DNA of 64,000 bases from Pseudomonas sp. RGM2987. GTDB lineage: Bacteria; Pseudomonadota; Gammaproteobacteria; Pseudomonadales; Pseudomonadaceae. The DNA is taken from NCBI RefSeq assembly GCF_022952855.1, contig NZ_JALJDX010000204.1:1-64000 (forward strand), in the 5' to 3' direction. The notes beneath the pieces were generated by a model. The model worked only from the letters and a program-made list of their open reading frames with translations, ran no database searches and was not told the DNA's origin. Of the stretch, positions 51,560-61,129 are shown one piece after another (within the stretch, counting starts at the first letter, position 1; the number at the start of each line of letters is the position of its first letter). A program made the position numbers and the translations under genes.

Positions 51560-52885
51560 TCAACCCGCGGCGGCCTCCATGCGGACCGCGCCGCGCCGGT
51601 TCTGCCCAAAGGCGATCACACAATTGCGCCCCGCGCCCTTGGCGTTATAGAGGGCCTGGTCGGCCGACTTGAGCACTTCTTCGGGGGTGCGTTGCTCGAG
51701 GCGTTCGGCCACGCCGATGCTGACCGTCACCGAAACGCTGGACGCGCCAGCCCCGGCGCGGCGCTGGCGACCCTGTTGATCGTCCTGGGGGCGACTGTCG
51801 GGATTACGCAACTGGATGTTGTACGTCTCGATGGACTGTCGGATGACTTCCAGATGAGGCATGCACTCATCAATGGTCTTGCCTGCGAACACCAAGGCAA
51901 ATTCTTCACCGCCATAGCGATACGCCCTACCGCCACCGCCGATTTTCGACAACTTGCTCGCCACCAGGCGCAGCACCTGATCGCCCACGTCGTGGCCGTG
52001 GGTGTCGTTGAATTTCTTGAAATGGTCCACGTCGCTCATCGCCAACACGTAATTGCGCCCCAGGCGTTGCATGCGTTCATTCAGCGCCCGACGTCCCGGC
52101 AGACCGGTGAGTTCATCACGGAATGCCATCTGATAGGCCTCATGGGCAACCGCCGCGGCGATCATCAACATCACCTGGCTGCACATGATGTTCAGGGTGA
52201 ACGGCAGGATGAAGGTTTTCGGCAGCATCCAGAACAATCCAAGCAGCCCCACCAGCTGCGCCGCGTGCAAGGGCCGAGGGTTGCGCCAGTATTGCCAGGC
52301 CAGCAACAGGAAGGCGGCGGCGAACACCGGGTAGGACAACTGGATCAGACTCATCCAGGCGCCATGCAACGCCGGCCAACGGATCTCCGAAAGCCACAAC
52401 AGCAACGCCTGGGGGAAGCTCTGCTCCAGGGCCAGCGCGACACTGCCGAACACCAACAGCACCGCGAACCGCGCCACCATGTCCTGGAACAGATGAGTAC
52501 GCTCTTGCCACGCGGCAAACAACCCGAACAACAGCGGCAGCAGCAGGCAGACGAGGTGGAACACCACGGCCGCGTCTTCGCGCACCTTGCCGTTATCGCG
52601 AAAAAAGTCAGTCTGGGTGTCCAGCAGGAAGTAGGCGATGTACACCGTGACCATCAGAAACAGCTCACGCTGGCGCCGGTAGACAGCGCAATACGCCCCG
52701 CCCAGCAGCAACACCAGGGTCGGCAGGACGTTGAACAGTGACGTGAAGAAAACGTTGAGATCCTTGACGTAGGCAGCCCCGAGCCCCGCCAGCAATAGCA
52801 GCAGCGACGGTAGGAAATGGCTGAAACGTATAGCGGAAGAACGCGGCAAGGGTAAAGCTCCGACCCGGCTGATCAAAGATGGCAT
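51560..52885 (-). CDS. Membrane-bound diguanylate cyclase (GGDEF)
   Basis: 441 residues. About eight hydrophobic helices (residues ~20-245) form an undefined membrane sensor, then a GGDEF domain with MSDVDHFKKFNDTHGHDVGD and the active-site motif YRYGGEEFALVF. The residues before the motif read KIGGGGRAYR, so the RxxD product-inhibition site is absent. A short insert (about 390-405, NPDSRPQDDQQGRQRRAGA) interrupts the domain. It should make c-di-GMP at the inner membrane without product feedback. Its place between acyl-CoA dehydrogenase genes is unexplained. Confidence 0.9.
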   Translation of the reverse strand: MPSLISRVGALPLPRSSAIRFSHFLPSLLLLLAGLGAAYVKDLNVFFTSLFNVLPTLVLLLGGAYCAVYRRQRELFLMVTVYIAYFLLDTQTDFFRDNGKVREDAAVVFHLVCLLLPLLFGLFAAWQERTHLFQDMVARFAVLLVFGSVALALEQSFPQALLLWLSEIRWPALHGAWMSLIQLSYPVFAAAFLLLAWQYWRNPRPLHAAQLVGLLGLFWMLPKTFILPFTLNIMCSQVMLMIAAAVAHEAYQMAFRDELTGLPGRRALNERMQRLGRNYVLAMSDVDHFKKFNDTHGHDVGDQVLRLVASKLSKIGGGGRAYRYGGEEFALVFAGKTIDECMPHLEVIRQSIETYNIQLRNPDSRPQDDQQGRQRRAGAGASSVSVTVSIGVAERLEQRTPEEVLKSADQALYNAKGAGRNCVIAFGQNRRGAVRMEAAAG

Positions 52886-53017
52886 TGTGCCTGCTAATGG
52901 GGCAGTAAGGCACGGAAGATGTGACAGATGTCACACTGCCATCGCTGTAACGGCAGGCGCGAAGGTTTTCTTAGGGGCTGGCGGGATGAATATTGTTTCA
53001 GATCACACCGATACCCT

Positions 53018-53104
53018 GTGGGAGCGGGCTTGCTCGCGAAGGCGGTGTCTCTGTTACCTACGTACTGCCTGAAACGACGCTTTCGCGAGCAAGCCCGCTC
53101 CCAC
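53018..53104. repeat. REP pair (family A)
   Basis: Inverted copies GTGGGAGCGGGCTTGCTCGC and GCGAGCAAGCCCGCTCCCAC between the terminator of copy 3 and the diguanylate cyclase start. Confidence 0.85.
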
Positions 53105-53125
53105 AGTTTATTTAAAGCGGGCATG

Positions 53126-53161
53126 AAAAAGCCGCTGCGTTCCGAAGAACGCAGCGGCTTT
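53126..53161 (-). terminator. Strong terminator of acyl-CoA dehydrogenase copy 3
   Basis: Read leftward: a 15-base-pair stem (AAAGCCGCTGCGTTC / GAACGCAGCGGCTTT) around TTCG, followed by TT, 20 bp after the stop at 53182. Confidence 0.92.
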
Positions 53162-53181
53162 GGGGAAGTACCGCGTAAGGC

Positions 53182-54987
53182 TTAGTAGCCCAGCGCGAAG
53201 TCTTCTTCTTTCATGTCCATCAGGTTATTGGCACCCGACAGCATGGCCGCCACGTGAGTGCGGGTACGCGGCAGGATACGCTGGAAGTAGAAACGCGCGG
53301 TCTGCAGCTTGGCGGTATAGAACGCCTCTTCGGTGGTGCCGGCAGCGAGTTTTTCCGCAGCCAGTCGCGCCATGTCGGCCCAGAAGTAGGCCAGGCAGGC
53401 ATAACCGGAGTACATCAGGTAGTCCACGGATGCCGCGCCGACTTCTTCGCGGTCCTTCATCGCCGCCATGCCGACCTTCATCGTCAGCTCGCCCCATTCC
53501 TTGTTCAGGGCAGCCAGAGGTCCTACGAACTCTTTGACTGCTTCGTTGCCTTCGTTGCCCTGGCAGAACTTGTGAACGATTTTGGTGAAGCCCTTGAGCG
53601 CTTCGCCTTGGGTCATCAGCACTTTGCGGCCCAGCAGGTCGAGCGCCTGGATGCCGGTGGTGCCTTCGTACAGCATCGAGATGCGGCTGTCGCGAACGTT
53701 CTGCTCCATGCCCCACTCGGCGATGAAGCCGTGGCCGCCATAGATCTGCACGCCGTGGTTGGCGGATTCGAAACCGACTTCGGTCATGAATGCCTTGGCG
53801 ATCGGCGTCATGAACGCCAGCAGCGCATCGGCCTTTTTCTTCTCTTCTTCATCCACGCCGTACTTGACGATGTCGACCTGCTTGGCGGTGAAGTACACCA
53901 TCGCCCGGTTACCTTCGGCGAAGGCCTTCATGGTCAGCAGCATGCGACGCACGTCGGGGTGGACAATGATCGGGTCAGCCGCCTTGTCCGGCGCTTTCGG
54001 GCCAGTCAGGGAGCGCATTTGCAGGCGGTCGCGGGCATATTTCAGGCCGCCCTGGAAGCCGATCTCGGCGTGGGCCAGGCCTTGCAGCGCGGTACCCAGG
54101 CGGGCAGTGTTCATGAAGGTGAACATGCAGTTCAGGCCTTTGTTCGCCGGGCCGATCAGGAAGCCGGTGGCCGCGTCGAAGTTCATCACGCAGGTGGCGT
54201 TGCCGTGGATGCCCATCTTGTGTTCCAGGGAACCACAGCTCACGGCGTTGCGCTGGCCGACGGTGCCGTCAGCATTGGGCAGGAACTTGGGCACGATGAA
54301 CAGCGAGATACCCTTGGTGCCGGCCGGTGCGTCCGGCAGGCGTGCCAGGACGATATGGACGATGTTGTCGGCCATGTCGTGTTCGCCAGCGGAAATGAAG
54401 ATCTTGGTGCCGGTGACCTTGTAGGAGCCGTCTGCCTGCGGTTCGGCCTTGGTGCGCAACATGCCCAGGTCGGTACCGCAATGAGGTTCGGTCAGGCACA
54501 TGGTGCCGGTCCATTCACCGGAAACCAGCTTGGTCAGGTAAGCCTCTTGCTGCTCGGGCGTACCGTGCTCGGAAATCGTGTTCATCGCGCCATGGGACAG
54601 GCCTGGGTACATGCCCCACGACCAGTTGGATTCGCCGACCATCTCACTGACTGCCAAGCCCAGGGACTCGGGCAGACCTTGACCACCGTGCGCCACGTCG
54701 TGGGCCAGGCTTGGCCAGCCGCCTTCGACGAATTGCTTGTAGGCTTCCTTGAAGCCGGTCGGGGTTTTCACGCCGGACTCGCTCCAGGTGCAACCTTCGA
54801 TGTCACCCACGCGGTTCAGCGGAGCCAGCACCTGCTCACAAAACTTGGCGCCTTCTTCGAGAATGGCGTCAACCATGTCCGGAGTTGCGTCCTGGCAAGC
54901 CGGAAGGCTCTGATAATGCGCTTCGTAGCCGAGCAGCTCGTCACGAACGAAGCGAATATCACGCAAGGGGGCCTTGTAGTCAGGCAT
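53182..54987 (-). CDS. Acyl-CoA dehydrogenase (~600 residues), copy 3
   Basis: 601 residues. [17 protein letters not shown] at the N-terminus, [29 protein letters not shown], and catalytic Glu in [18 protein letters not shown]. Length and position match PA0506, the family member reported to be under the fatty-acid-responsive repressor PsrA. That fits the promoter found here, which is overlapped by two PsrA-like boxes. It has its own promoter and terminator, so it is an independent unit. Confidence 0.93.
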   Translation of the reverse strand: MPDYKAPLRDIRFVRDELLGYEAHYQSLPACQDATPDMVDAILEEGAKFCEQVLAPLNRVGDIEGCTWSESGVKTPTGFKEAYKQFVEGGWPSLAHDVAHGGQGLPESLGLAVSEMVGESNWSWGMYPGLSHGAMNTISEHGTPEQQEAYLTKLVSGEWTGTMCLTEPHCGTDLGMLRTKAEPQADGSYKVTGTKIFISAGEHDMADNIVHIVLARLPDAPAGTKGISLFIVPKFLPNADGTVGQRNAVSCGSLEHKMGIHGNATCVMNFDAATGFLIGPANKGLNCMFTFMNTARLGTALQGLAHAEIGFQGGLKYARDRLQMRSLTGPKAPDKAADPIIVHPDVRRMLLTMKAFAEGNRAMVYFTAKQVDIVKYGVDEEEKKKADALLAFMTPIAKAFMTEVGFESANHGVQIYGGHGFIAEWGMEQNVRDSRISMLYEGTTGIQALDLLGRKVLMTQGEALKGFTKIVHKFCQGNEGNEAVKEFVGPLAALNKEWGELTMKVGMAAMKDREEVGAASVDYLMYSGYACLAYFWADMARLAAEKLAAGTTEEAFYTAKLQTARFYFQRILPRTRTHVAAMLSGANNLMDMKEEDFALGY

Positions 54988-55048
54988 AGCGATAAACCTC
55001 TGCTGATGTAACCGGGAATGAACGACCGCGTGGATTTGTTGTGGCGGT

Positions 55049-55075
55049 CAAACAGTTGTTTGAAACATACGTTTA
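55049..55075 (-). promoter_or_regulatory. Two overlapping PsrA-like operator boxes
   Basis: CAAAC-AGTT-GTTTG at 55049-55062 matches the PsrA consensus (G/C)AAAC-N4-GTTT(G/C) exactly; GAAAC-ATAC-GTTTA at 55062-55075 matches at all but the last base. They share one base and cover the -10 and start region of the promoter. Confidence 0.7.
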
Positions 55076-55092
55076 CGCCCAAATCTTGTCAA
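55064..55092 (-). promoter_or_regulatory. Sigma-70 promoter of acyl-CoA dehydrogenase copy 3
   Basis: Read leftward: TTGACA (55092-55087), 17-base spacer, TATGTT (55069-55064). Near-consensus; the start point would fall about 70 bp before the ATG at 54987, inside the first PsrA-like box. Confidence 0.75.
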
Positions 55093-55213
55093 GCGTCGAT
55101 CTTTTGCCATTCGTCATCGAATCGGGAAAAAATCGGGCAGGAGAATTCTTCACAGACAAAGGTCCGCGATACGTGTAGATAAAAGATTAGTTGAGCAAGA
55201 AGAGGTTAGAGAC

Positions 55214-55243
55214 AAAAACGCCGCGAATGATCGCGGCGTCTTT
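55214..55243 (-). terminator. Terminator after the 98-residue protein
   Basis: Read leftward: ACGCCGCGA and TCGCGGCGT arms with a four-base loop, followed by TTTT. Confidence 0.85.
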
Positions 55244-55263
55244 GCACATCTGAAGTACAGCGA

Positions 55264-55560
55264 TCAGGCGAAGGTATCGATCAATGTACCGAGCATTTCG
55301 TCGGATGCCTTGGCAACCTTCACGCCCAAGTCAACCTGGAACTTGCCTTGGGCCATTTCGACCATGTTACTGGCCACGTCTGACTGCTGGCTGCGATCCA
55401 CCGAGCGCAGGCGATCGACCTGGACTTCGGAGGACTGGCTGGTGACCGAACGCTCGATGGTAGTGCTGGCGATCTGGCTGGCTGCCTGATCGACACGGTT
55501 CTGCCCCGTCTGGACAGTGCTCAGACCGGCATAGAACGCGGTATTTCCTGAGATTTGCAT
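55264..55560 (-). CDS. Small protein resembling the C-terminus of flagellar rod/hook proteins
   Basis: 98 residues, no signal peptide or membrane helix. The C-terminal half (SDVASNMVEMAQGKFQVDLG, then KVAKASDEMLGTLIDTF) has the spacing and hydrophobic pattern of the terminal helix of FlgC/FlgF/FlgG-type axial proteins (N-x-V-x-E-M ... A-x-D-E-M-L-x-T-L). The N-terminal ISGNTAFYAGLSTVQTGQNR is likewise reminiscent of their N-terminal helix. No flagellar genes are nearby. It lies between bioD and the acyl-CoA dehydrogenase, with its own terminator. A homologue occurs at this spot in P. aeruginosa as I recall (PA0505). Function unknown. Confidence 0.8.
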   Translation of the reverse strand: MQISGNTAFYAGLSTVQTGQNRVDQAASQIASTTIERSVTSQSSEVQVDRLRSVDRSQQSDVASNMVEMAQGKFQVDLGVKVAKASDEMLGTLIDTFA

Positions 55561-55668
55561 GGCAGAGCTCGTCTTCTTGAAGGGTCGACAGGGGCTATTG
55601 AAGCAGAAGCCTTTCGGAAAGGCCCGACAAAAACACTAATGGCACACTGCCTCACCATAGCGAAAACC

Positions 55669-56349
55669 TTAATCGAGCAGTTCCAGGTGCAGATGACTGG
55701 CCACGGCTTCGGCGGTGACACCTTTGATTTTCGGTACTCTGCCCAGGCACGGCGCCGGCAGGCGTTCGGCCAGGGTGGCGAGGTTTTCTTCCAGACGCGA
55801 GGTCTTGGGGTCGATGATATTCGCCACCCAGCCGGCCAGTTGCAAACCGTCCCGGGCAATGGCTTCGGCGGTCAGCAGCGCATGACTGATGCACCCCAGG
55901 CGCACGCCCACCACCAGGATCACCGGCAAGCCCAGCGCCATGGCCAGGTCCGAGAGATTGTCCTGGTCGGCCAACGGGACACGCCAGCCACCGGCGCCCT
56001 CTATCAATGTGAAATCGGCTTGCAGGGCCAGCACTTCGCGCATCGGCCCGAGCAACGATTGCACGGTCAGCGCCACGCCGGCCTCGCGGGCCGCCAAGTG
56101 CGGCGCAATGGCCGGCTCGAACGCCACCGGGTTGACCTGGGCATAATCGAGCGGCACCGAACACTCGGCCAACAGCGCCAACGCATCGGCGTTACGCAGG
56201 CCCTTGGGGGTGATCTCGCAACCGGAAGCCACCGGCTTACCGGCCGCGGTACTCAAGCCGGCCAGGCGAGCGGCATGCAGCAGGCCGGTCGCGACGGTGG
56301 TCTTGCCGACGTCGGTGTCAGTGCCGGTAATGAAATAGGCCTGGCTCAT
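55669..56349 (-). CDS. bioD: Dethiobiotin synthetase BioD
   Basis: 226 residues. ATP-dependent ring closure of 7,8-diaminopelargonic acid with CO2 to dethiobiotin. P-loop [17 protein letters not shown] (GTDTDVGKT 9-17), [10 protein letters not shown] and [10 protein letters not shown] are present. Last gene of the leftward biotin operon; start overlaps the bioC stop by four bases. Confidence 0.94.
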   Translation of the reverse strand: MSQAYFITGTDTDVGKTTVATGLLHAARLAGLSTAAGKPVASGCEITPKGLRNADALALLAECSVPLDYAQVNPVAFEPAIAPHLAAREAGVALTVQSLLGPMREVLALQADFTLIEGAGGWRVPLADQDNLSDLAMALGLPVILVVGVRLGCISHALLTAEAIARDGLQLAGWVANIIDPKTSRLEENLATLAERLPAPCLGRVPKIKGVTAEAVASHLHLELLD

Positions 56350-57158
56350 AGCGGTTTCTCCAAAACGGCGTAGACCACCTGGTAGGTCGCCGGCAGTCCT
56401 TGTGCCTGACGAAACTGTTCATAGGCCTCGACGAGCGCCTTGATCCGCGCCCTGCCCGTCAATCCGCCGGGGCGACCGGGATTCAAGTTGTGCGCGCCCA
56501 GCGCTTTCAACTCGTGGGTCAGGCTGCGCACGTCGGGGTAGTGCAGCACATGTGGACGGTTTTCCAGGCAGATGAGATTCAGCCCGCTGGCCGCGCACAG
56601 TTGTTGATAGGTCTCGAACGCGCGGAAACGGTTGACGTGCACCAGGCCGTCTACCTGACGCCAGCTGTCGCGCAATTCGTACAGCGTGCCCACGCAAAGG
56701 CTGGTGAAGGCCAGCACTCCACCGGGTTTCAATACGCGATAGGCCTCGCTCAGCACCGAAGCAAACTCCGCGCACCACTGCACCGCCAGGCTGGAGAACA
56801 CCAGGTCGCAGCTCGACGCCTGCACCGGCAGGCGCTCGGCATCGCCGGCGACAAAATGCGCAGCGCCACCCTGAGGGCGGGCGTGATTGAGCATGCCTTC
56901 GGCGATATCCAGCGCCAGGCCGTTCGCCGCGCCAAAGCGCGCACCCAGGGCCCGGGTGAAATAACCGGTGCCGCAGCCCAGGTCCATCCAACGCCCCGGC
57001 ACAAACCCGGCAGGTAACCGCGCCAGTAATTGTTCACCCACGTTTCGCTGTAATTCGGCGACGCTGTCATAGCTGGCTGCCGCCCGGGAAAACGAGGCGG
57101 CCACTTGGCGTTTGTCGGGCAAGGCGCCGGGCAATGGGGGAACAGACAAATCAGTCAT
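56346..57158 (-). CDS. bioC: Malonyl-ACP O-methyltransferase BioC
   Basis: 270 residues from ATG 57158; ATG 57170 is an alternative that would overlap bioH more. The SAM-binding motif [16 protein letters not shown] is intact. It methylates malonyl-ACP so that fatty-acid synthesis can build the pimelate chain. The partner esterase gene bioH is directly upstream and overlaps. Confidence 0.92.
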   Translation of the reverse strand: MTDLSVPPLPGALPDKRQVAASFSRAAASYDSVAELQRNVGEQLLARLPAGFVPGRWMDLGCGTGYFTRALGARFGAANGLALDIAEGMLNHARPQGGAAHFVAGDAERLPVQASSCDLVFSSLAVQWCAEFASVLSEAYRVLKPGGVLAFTSLCVGTLYELRDSWRQVDGLVHVNRFRAFETYQQLCAASGLNLICLENRPHVLHYPDVRSLTHELKALGAHNLNPGRPGGLTGRARIKALVEAYEQFRQAQGLPATYQVVYAVLEKPL

Positions 57159-57882
57159 CACCGGACTCATGCAGAAAAGCCTGGATCGCCGCTGCCACAC
57201 CGTGGGGGTCGTCCAGAAGGAATCCGTGGCCGGCCTGTTCGATCAGGCCGATTTCAACATCCGGCAACAACGCCAGCAAGTCACTCGCGGCCTCGGCCGG
57301 CACCAAGGCGTCCAACCCGGCGAACAGATGCAGCTGCGGACCGCGATAACTCTGCAATGCCGCGCGAGTGTCCAGTTGCGCCAGCACTTGCAGGCCGGCC
57401 ATCAACACATCATCTGAACTTCCCGGCGCACCGGCCAGCAGCAGCCGCGACAAGCCGCGTGGGTCGCTGCAACCCTGGGCGCACAACAGGCTAAAACGCT
57501 TGAGGATCTGCCGTGGATCGGCGGCGCACCCGGCGAGGAACCCGTCGAAGGTCTCGCCGGCCATTGCGCTCGACCATTGTTCATGGGCGACGAACGACGC
57601 ATTGCTCGCCAGCGTCAGCAAGCCGCAGCAGCGCTCGCCCCGGCGCGCCGCCAGCTCTGCGGCCAGCATGCCGCCCAGGGACCAGCCACCCAGCCAGGCG
57701 TCCTGGGGCACGCAAGCGTCCAGTTCGTCGAGCCATTGTTCAGGATCAGTGGACGCCAGCGCCGGCAACGGCTCGATTTCCACCCGCAGGTGCTCGTCCA
57801 GCCCTTGCAGCGCGGCGGCCAGCGGCTCCAGTGGTGAAATGCCCAAGCCCCAGCCGGGCAGCAATATCAATCGATCACGCAT
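57151..57882 (-). CDS. bioH: Pimeloyl-ACP methyl ester esterase BioH
   Basis: 243 residues from the ATG at 57882. Alpha/beta hydrolase; the nucleophile is S68 in [13 protein letters not shown], Asp in [12 protein letters not shown] and His in [13 protein letters not shown]. It removes the methyl ester after pimeloyl-ACP is complete. Overlaps bioF by eight bases. Confidence 0.92.
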   Translation of the reverse strand: MRDRLILLPGWGLGISPLEPLAAALQGLDEHLRVEIEPLPALASTDPEQWLDELDACVPQDAWLGGWSLGGMLAAELAARRGERCCGLLTLASNASFVAHEQWSSAMAGETFDGFLAGCAADPRQILKRFSLLCAQGCSDPRGLSRLLLAGAPGSSDDVLMAGLQVLAQLDTRAALQSYRGPQLHLFAGLDALVPAEAASDLLALLPDVEIGLIEQAGHGFLLDDPHGVAAAIQAFLHESGDD

Positions 57883-59053
57883 GGCTTGGCTCCGGTCCCA
57901 GTTGTGCGAAACATTCGGCCAGTGCATTCAACAATAGTTGCACCTGGGCTTCGCTATGGGCGGCGGTCAGGGTCACGCGCAAACGAGCGCTGCCGGCCGG
58001 CACCGTGGGTGGACGAATCGCGGTAACCATCAGCCCGCGCTCACGGAGCATCTGCGACAAACGCATCGCCCGCCCCGCGTCGCCGATCAGGATCGGTTGG
58101 ATCGGCGTAAAGCTGTCCATCAACTGCAGACCAATCTGCTCGGCGCCTTGGCGGAACTGGCGGATCAATACCTGCAGATGCTCGCGCCGCCAATGCTCGC
58201 TGCGCAGCAGTTCGAGGCTCTTGAGGGTCGCGCAGGCCAGGGCCGGTGGCTGGCTGGTGGTGTAGATGTAGGGACGGGCGAACTGGATCAGGCTCTCGAT
58301 CAACTCCTCGCTACCCGCAACGAAAGCCCCGGCGGTGCCGAACGCTTTGCCCAAGGTGCCCACCAGGACCGGCACATCATCCTGGCTCAAGCCGAAATGC
58401 TCGACGATCCCGCCACCATTGGCCCCCAACGGGCCGAAACCGTGGGCATCGTCGACCATCAGCCAGGCGCCCTTGGCCTTGGCTTCACGAGCCAGTGCCG
58501 GCAAGTCGGCGATATCACCATCCATGCTGAATACCCCGTCGGTGACCACCAAGGTATTGCCGGTGGCTTTTTCCAGGCGGCTGGCCAGGCTCTGGGCATC
58601 GTTGTGCAAGTAGCGGTTGAATCGCGCCCCGGACAACAGCCCGGCATCGAGCAATGAGGCGTGATTGAGGCGGTCTTCCAGCACCGTATCGCCCTGCCCC
58701 ACCAGCGCGGTGACGGCGCCGAGGTTGGCCATGTAGCCGGTGGTGAACAGCAAGGCACGCGGACGACCGGTCAGCTCGGCCAGGGCCTCCTCCAAGGCGT
58801 GATGAGGACCGCTGTGACCAATCACCAGATGTGAAGCCCCGCCGCCGACGCCCCAGCGGGCCGCCCCGGCGCGCCAGGCCTCGATCACTTGCGGGTGATT
58901 GGCCAGGCCCAGGTAATCGTTGTTGCAGAACGCCAGCAACGGCTGACCGTCCACCACCACTTCCGGCCCTTGCGGGCTTTCGAGCAACGGGCGTTGGCGG
59001 TAGAGATTTTCGGCACGACGGGCAGCCAGGCGTGCGGCGAGATCGAAGGGCAT
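57875..59053 (-). CDS. bioF: 8-amino-7-oxononanoate synthase BioF
   Basis: 392 residues. PLP-dependent condensation of pimeloyl-ACP with alanine. The cofactor lysine is K236 in [25 protein letters not shown] supplies cofactor contacts; [11 protein letters not shown] is the usual N-terminal motif. Separated from bioB by a REP pair. Confidence 0.95.
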   Translation of the reverse strand: MPFDLAARLAARRAENLYRQRPLLESPQGPEVVVDGQPLLAFCNNDYLGLANHPQVIEAWRAGAARWGVGGGASHLVIGHSGPHHALEEALAELTGRPRALLFTTGYMANLGAVTALVGQGDTVLEDRLNHASLLDAGLLSGARFNRYLHNDAQSLASRLEKATGNTLVVTDGVFSMDGDIADLPALAREAKAKGAWLMVDDAHGFGPLGANGGGIVEHFGLSQDDVPVLVGTLGKAFGTAGAFVAGSEELIESLIQFARPYIYTTSQPPALACATLKSLELLRSEHWRREHLQVLIRQFRQGAEQIGLQLMDSFTPIQPILIGDAGRAMRLSQMLRERGLMVTAIRPPTVPAGSARLRVTLTAAHSEAQVQLLLNALAECFAQLGPEPSHA

Positions 59054-59080
59054 GCAGGCCTCAGTGTAAACCGCTGTTCT

Positions 59081-59167
59081 GTGGGAGCGGGCTTGCTCGC
59101 GAAAGCGGTGTGTCAGTCAATATCTCTTTGCCTGACATACTGCTTTCGCGAGCAAGCCCGCTCCCAC
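59081..59167. repeat. REP pair (family A) between bioB and bioF
   Basis: Inverted copies GTGGGAGCGGGCTTGCTCGC and GCGAGCAAGCCCGCTCCCAC fill the 132-bp gap within the biotin operon. Confidence 0.85.
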
Positions 59168-59185
59168 ATTTGATTGTGTGTTAGC

Positions 59186-60241
59186 TCAGACGGCCGCGTT
59201 GTAGAACTGCTCGCTGCTCTTTTGCTCCACCAGCGCCTGCTCGATCGCCGCCTGGTGCACTTCGTCGGCATGTTCTTCACGGGCTTCAGGCTGGATTCCG
59301 AGGCGGGCGAACAACTGCATGTCCTTGTCGGCCTGTGGGTTGGCGGTGGTCAGCAGTTTGTCGCCGTAGAAAATCGAGTTCGCACCGGCCAGGAACGCCA
59401 GGGCCTGCATCTGCTCGTTCATCGCTTCACGACCGGCGGACAGGCGTACATGGGATTTGGGCATGAGGATCCGCGCCACCGCGAGCATGCGGATGAAATC
59501 GAACGGATCGACGTCCTCGGCGTTCTCCAGCGGCGTACCGGCGACCTTGACCAGCATGTTGATCGGCACCGACTCCGGATGCTCCGGCAGGTTCGCCAGT
59601 TGGATCAGCAGGTTGGCGCGATCGTCCAGGGACTCGCCCATGCCGAGGATGCCGCCGGAGCAGATCTTCATCCCGGAGTCACGCACGTAGGCCAGGGTTT
59701 GCAGACGCTCGCTGTAGGTGCGAGTGGTAATGATGCTGCCGTAGAATTCCGGCGAGGTGTCGAGGTTGTGGTTGTAGTAGTCCAGCCCGGCCTGGGCCAG
59801 CGCCTCGGTCTGTTCCTGGTCGAGACGGCCCAGGGTCATGCAGGTTTCCAGGCCCATGGCCTTCACGCCCTTGACCATTTCCAGCACGTAGGGCATGTCC
59901 TTGGCCGACGGGTGTTTCCAGGCCGCGCCCATGCAGAAGCGGGTGGAGCCGATGGCCTTGGCCCGTGCGGCTTCTTCCAGGACCTTCTGCACTTCCAGCA
60001 ACTTCTCTTTATCCAGCCCGGTGTTGTAGTGGCCGGACTGCGGACAATATTTGCAATCTTCCGGGCAGGCGCCGGTCTTGATCGACAACAGGGTGGAAAC
60101 CTGGACCCGGTTGGCGTCGAAATGCGCGCGGTGCACGGTCTGCGCCTGGAACAGCAGGTCATTGAAGGGCTGGACGAAGAGTGCTTTGACTTCGGCCAAA
60201 GACCAGTCATGACGCAGGTTGGCAGTGGTGCTGGCGCTCAT
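59186..60241 (-). CDS. bioB: Biotin synthase BioB
   Basis: 351 residues from the ATG at 60241 (AAGGAA upstream). Radical-SAM enzyme inserting sulfur into dethiobiotin; the SAM cluster cysteines are C59, C63 and C66 (CPEDCKYC). Motifs [13 protein letters not shown] and AGREAMN, for the second cluster, are present. First gene of bioBFHCD; bioA is not in the window. Divergent from comF with 91 bp between starts; no clear BirA operator seen. Confidence 0.96.
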   Translation of the reverse strand: MSASTTANLRHDWSLAEVKALFVQPFNDLLFQAQTVHRAHFDANRVQVSTLLSIKTGACPEDCKYCPQSGHYNTGLDKEKLLEVQKVLEEAARAKAIGSTRFCMGAAWKHPSAKDMPYVLEMVKGVKAMGLETCMTLGRLDQEQTEALAQAGLDYYNHNLDTSPEFYGSIITTRTYSERLQTLAYVRDSGMKICSGGILGMGESLDDRANLLIQLANLPEHPESVPINMLVKVAGTPLENAEDVDPFDFIRMLAVARILMPKSHVRLSAGREAMNEQMQALAFLAGANSIFYGDKLLTTANPQADKDMQLFARLGIQPEAREEHADEVHQAAIEQALVEQKSSEQFYNAAV

Positions 60242-60332
60242 GGGTATTTCCTTGATTATGCTTGGCTGGCGACTGGGGACACGCAATACCCACAGGCGCG
60301 ACACGGATGTTCGGCATATTTAAGGAAGAGTC

Positions 60333-61073
60333 ATGCGCTGTCAACCACGATACGAAGGTCCGGTTTACATCTGGTTAAAAAACAAACAACCCTGTCTTTT
60401 GTGCGGTGACGCTACCGATACGCCACAGCCGATCTGCACACCTTGTGAAAGCGAGTTGCCCTGGCTCGGCGACCAATGCAACGTCTGCGCCCTGCCATTG
60501 CCCATGGCCGGACTACGTTGTGGGCAATGCGCCACGCGGCCGCCGGCCTTCGAGCGGGTCCTTGCTCCCTGGGCCTATGACTTTCCCGTGGACAGCCTGA
60601 TCACCCGCTTCAAGCATCAGGCGAAGTGGCCGCTGGGGCGGCTGATGGGCGAGCTGCTGGCGCAGGCATTGCAACACCAGTTCAATGAAGGGCTGGAACG
60701 GCCTGACGCATTGGTGCCGGTACCTTTGGCTGCCCGACGCTTGCGCCAGCGAGGTTTCAATCAGGCGGCGCTGATCGCTCGCTGGCTCAGCCGGCCACTG
60801 GAAATCCCCTGCGAAGAAAACCTGCTGCGGCGGGTCCAGGACACCCCGGCGCAACAGGCGCTCGACGCCCGGGCACGCCGTCGAAACCTGCGCCAGGCCT
60901 TTGCCCTGGCGCCCGGTGCCGACTTGCGCAAGCGTCACTTGGCGCTGGTGGACGACGTACTCACCACCGGCGCCACCGCCGAGGCGCTGGCTGGCCTGCT
61001 GCTCGACGCCGGCGCTGCACGCGTCGATGTCTACTGCCTGGCCCGCACGCCAAAAAACGGCGAGCCGGCTTGA
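60333..61073 (+). CDS. comF: ComF-family phosphoribosyltransferase-like protein
   Basis: 246 residues. N-terminal zinc-ribbon cysteine pairs CLLC, CTPC, CNVC and CGQC (about 21-72), then a type I phosphoribosyltransferase domain with the PRPP loop LALVDDVLTTGATAEALA. In naturally competent bacteria ComF acts in DNA uptake; the role in pseudomonads is unsettled. Good AAGGAAG upstream of the ATG. Confidence 0.88.
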   Translation: MRCQPRYEGPVYIWLKNKQPCLLCGDATDTPQPICTPCESELPWLGDQCNVCALPLPMAGLRCGQCATRPPAFERVLAPWAYDFPVDSLITRFKHQAKWPLGRLMGELLAQALQHQFNEGLERPDALVPVPLAARRLRQRGFNQAALIARWLSRPLEIPCEENLLRRVQDTPAQQALDARARRRNLRQAFALAPGADLRKRHLALVDDVLTTGATAEALAGLLLDAGAARVDVYCLARTPKNGEPA

Positions 61074-61129
61074 CGCACCGCGCCCAAGGCGCCAACGTCC
61101 GCGGATCAATCTCGTATGTAGTTTTAGCC

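Noticed and set aside
53254..55011. 585-codon + strand frame opposite acyl-CoA dehydrogenase copy 3 (similar ones oppose copies 1 and 2)
   Set aside because: The parallel antisense frames arise because the three genes share codon patterns; no recognisable protein features.
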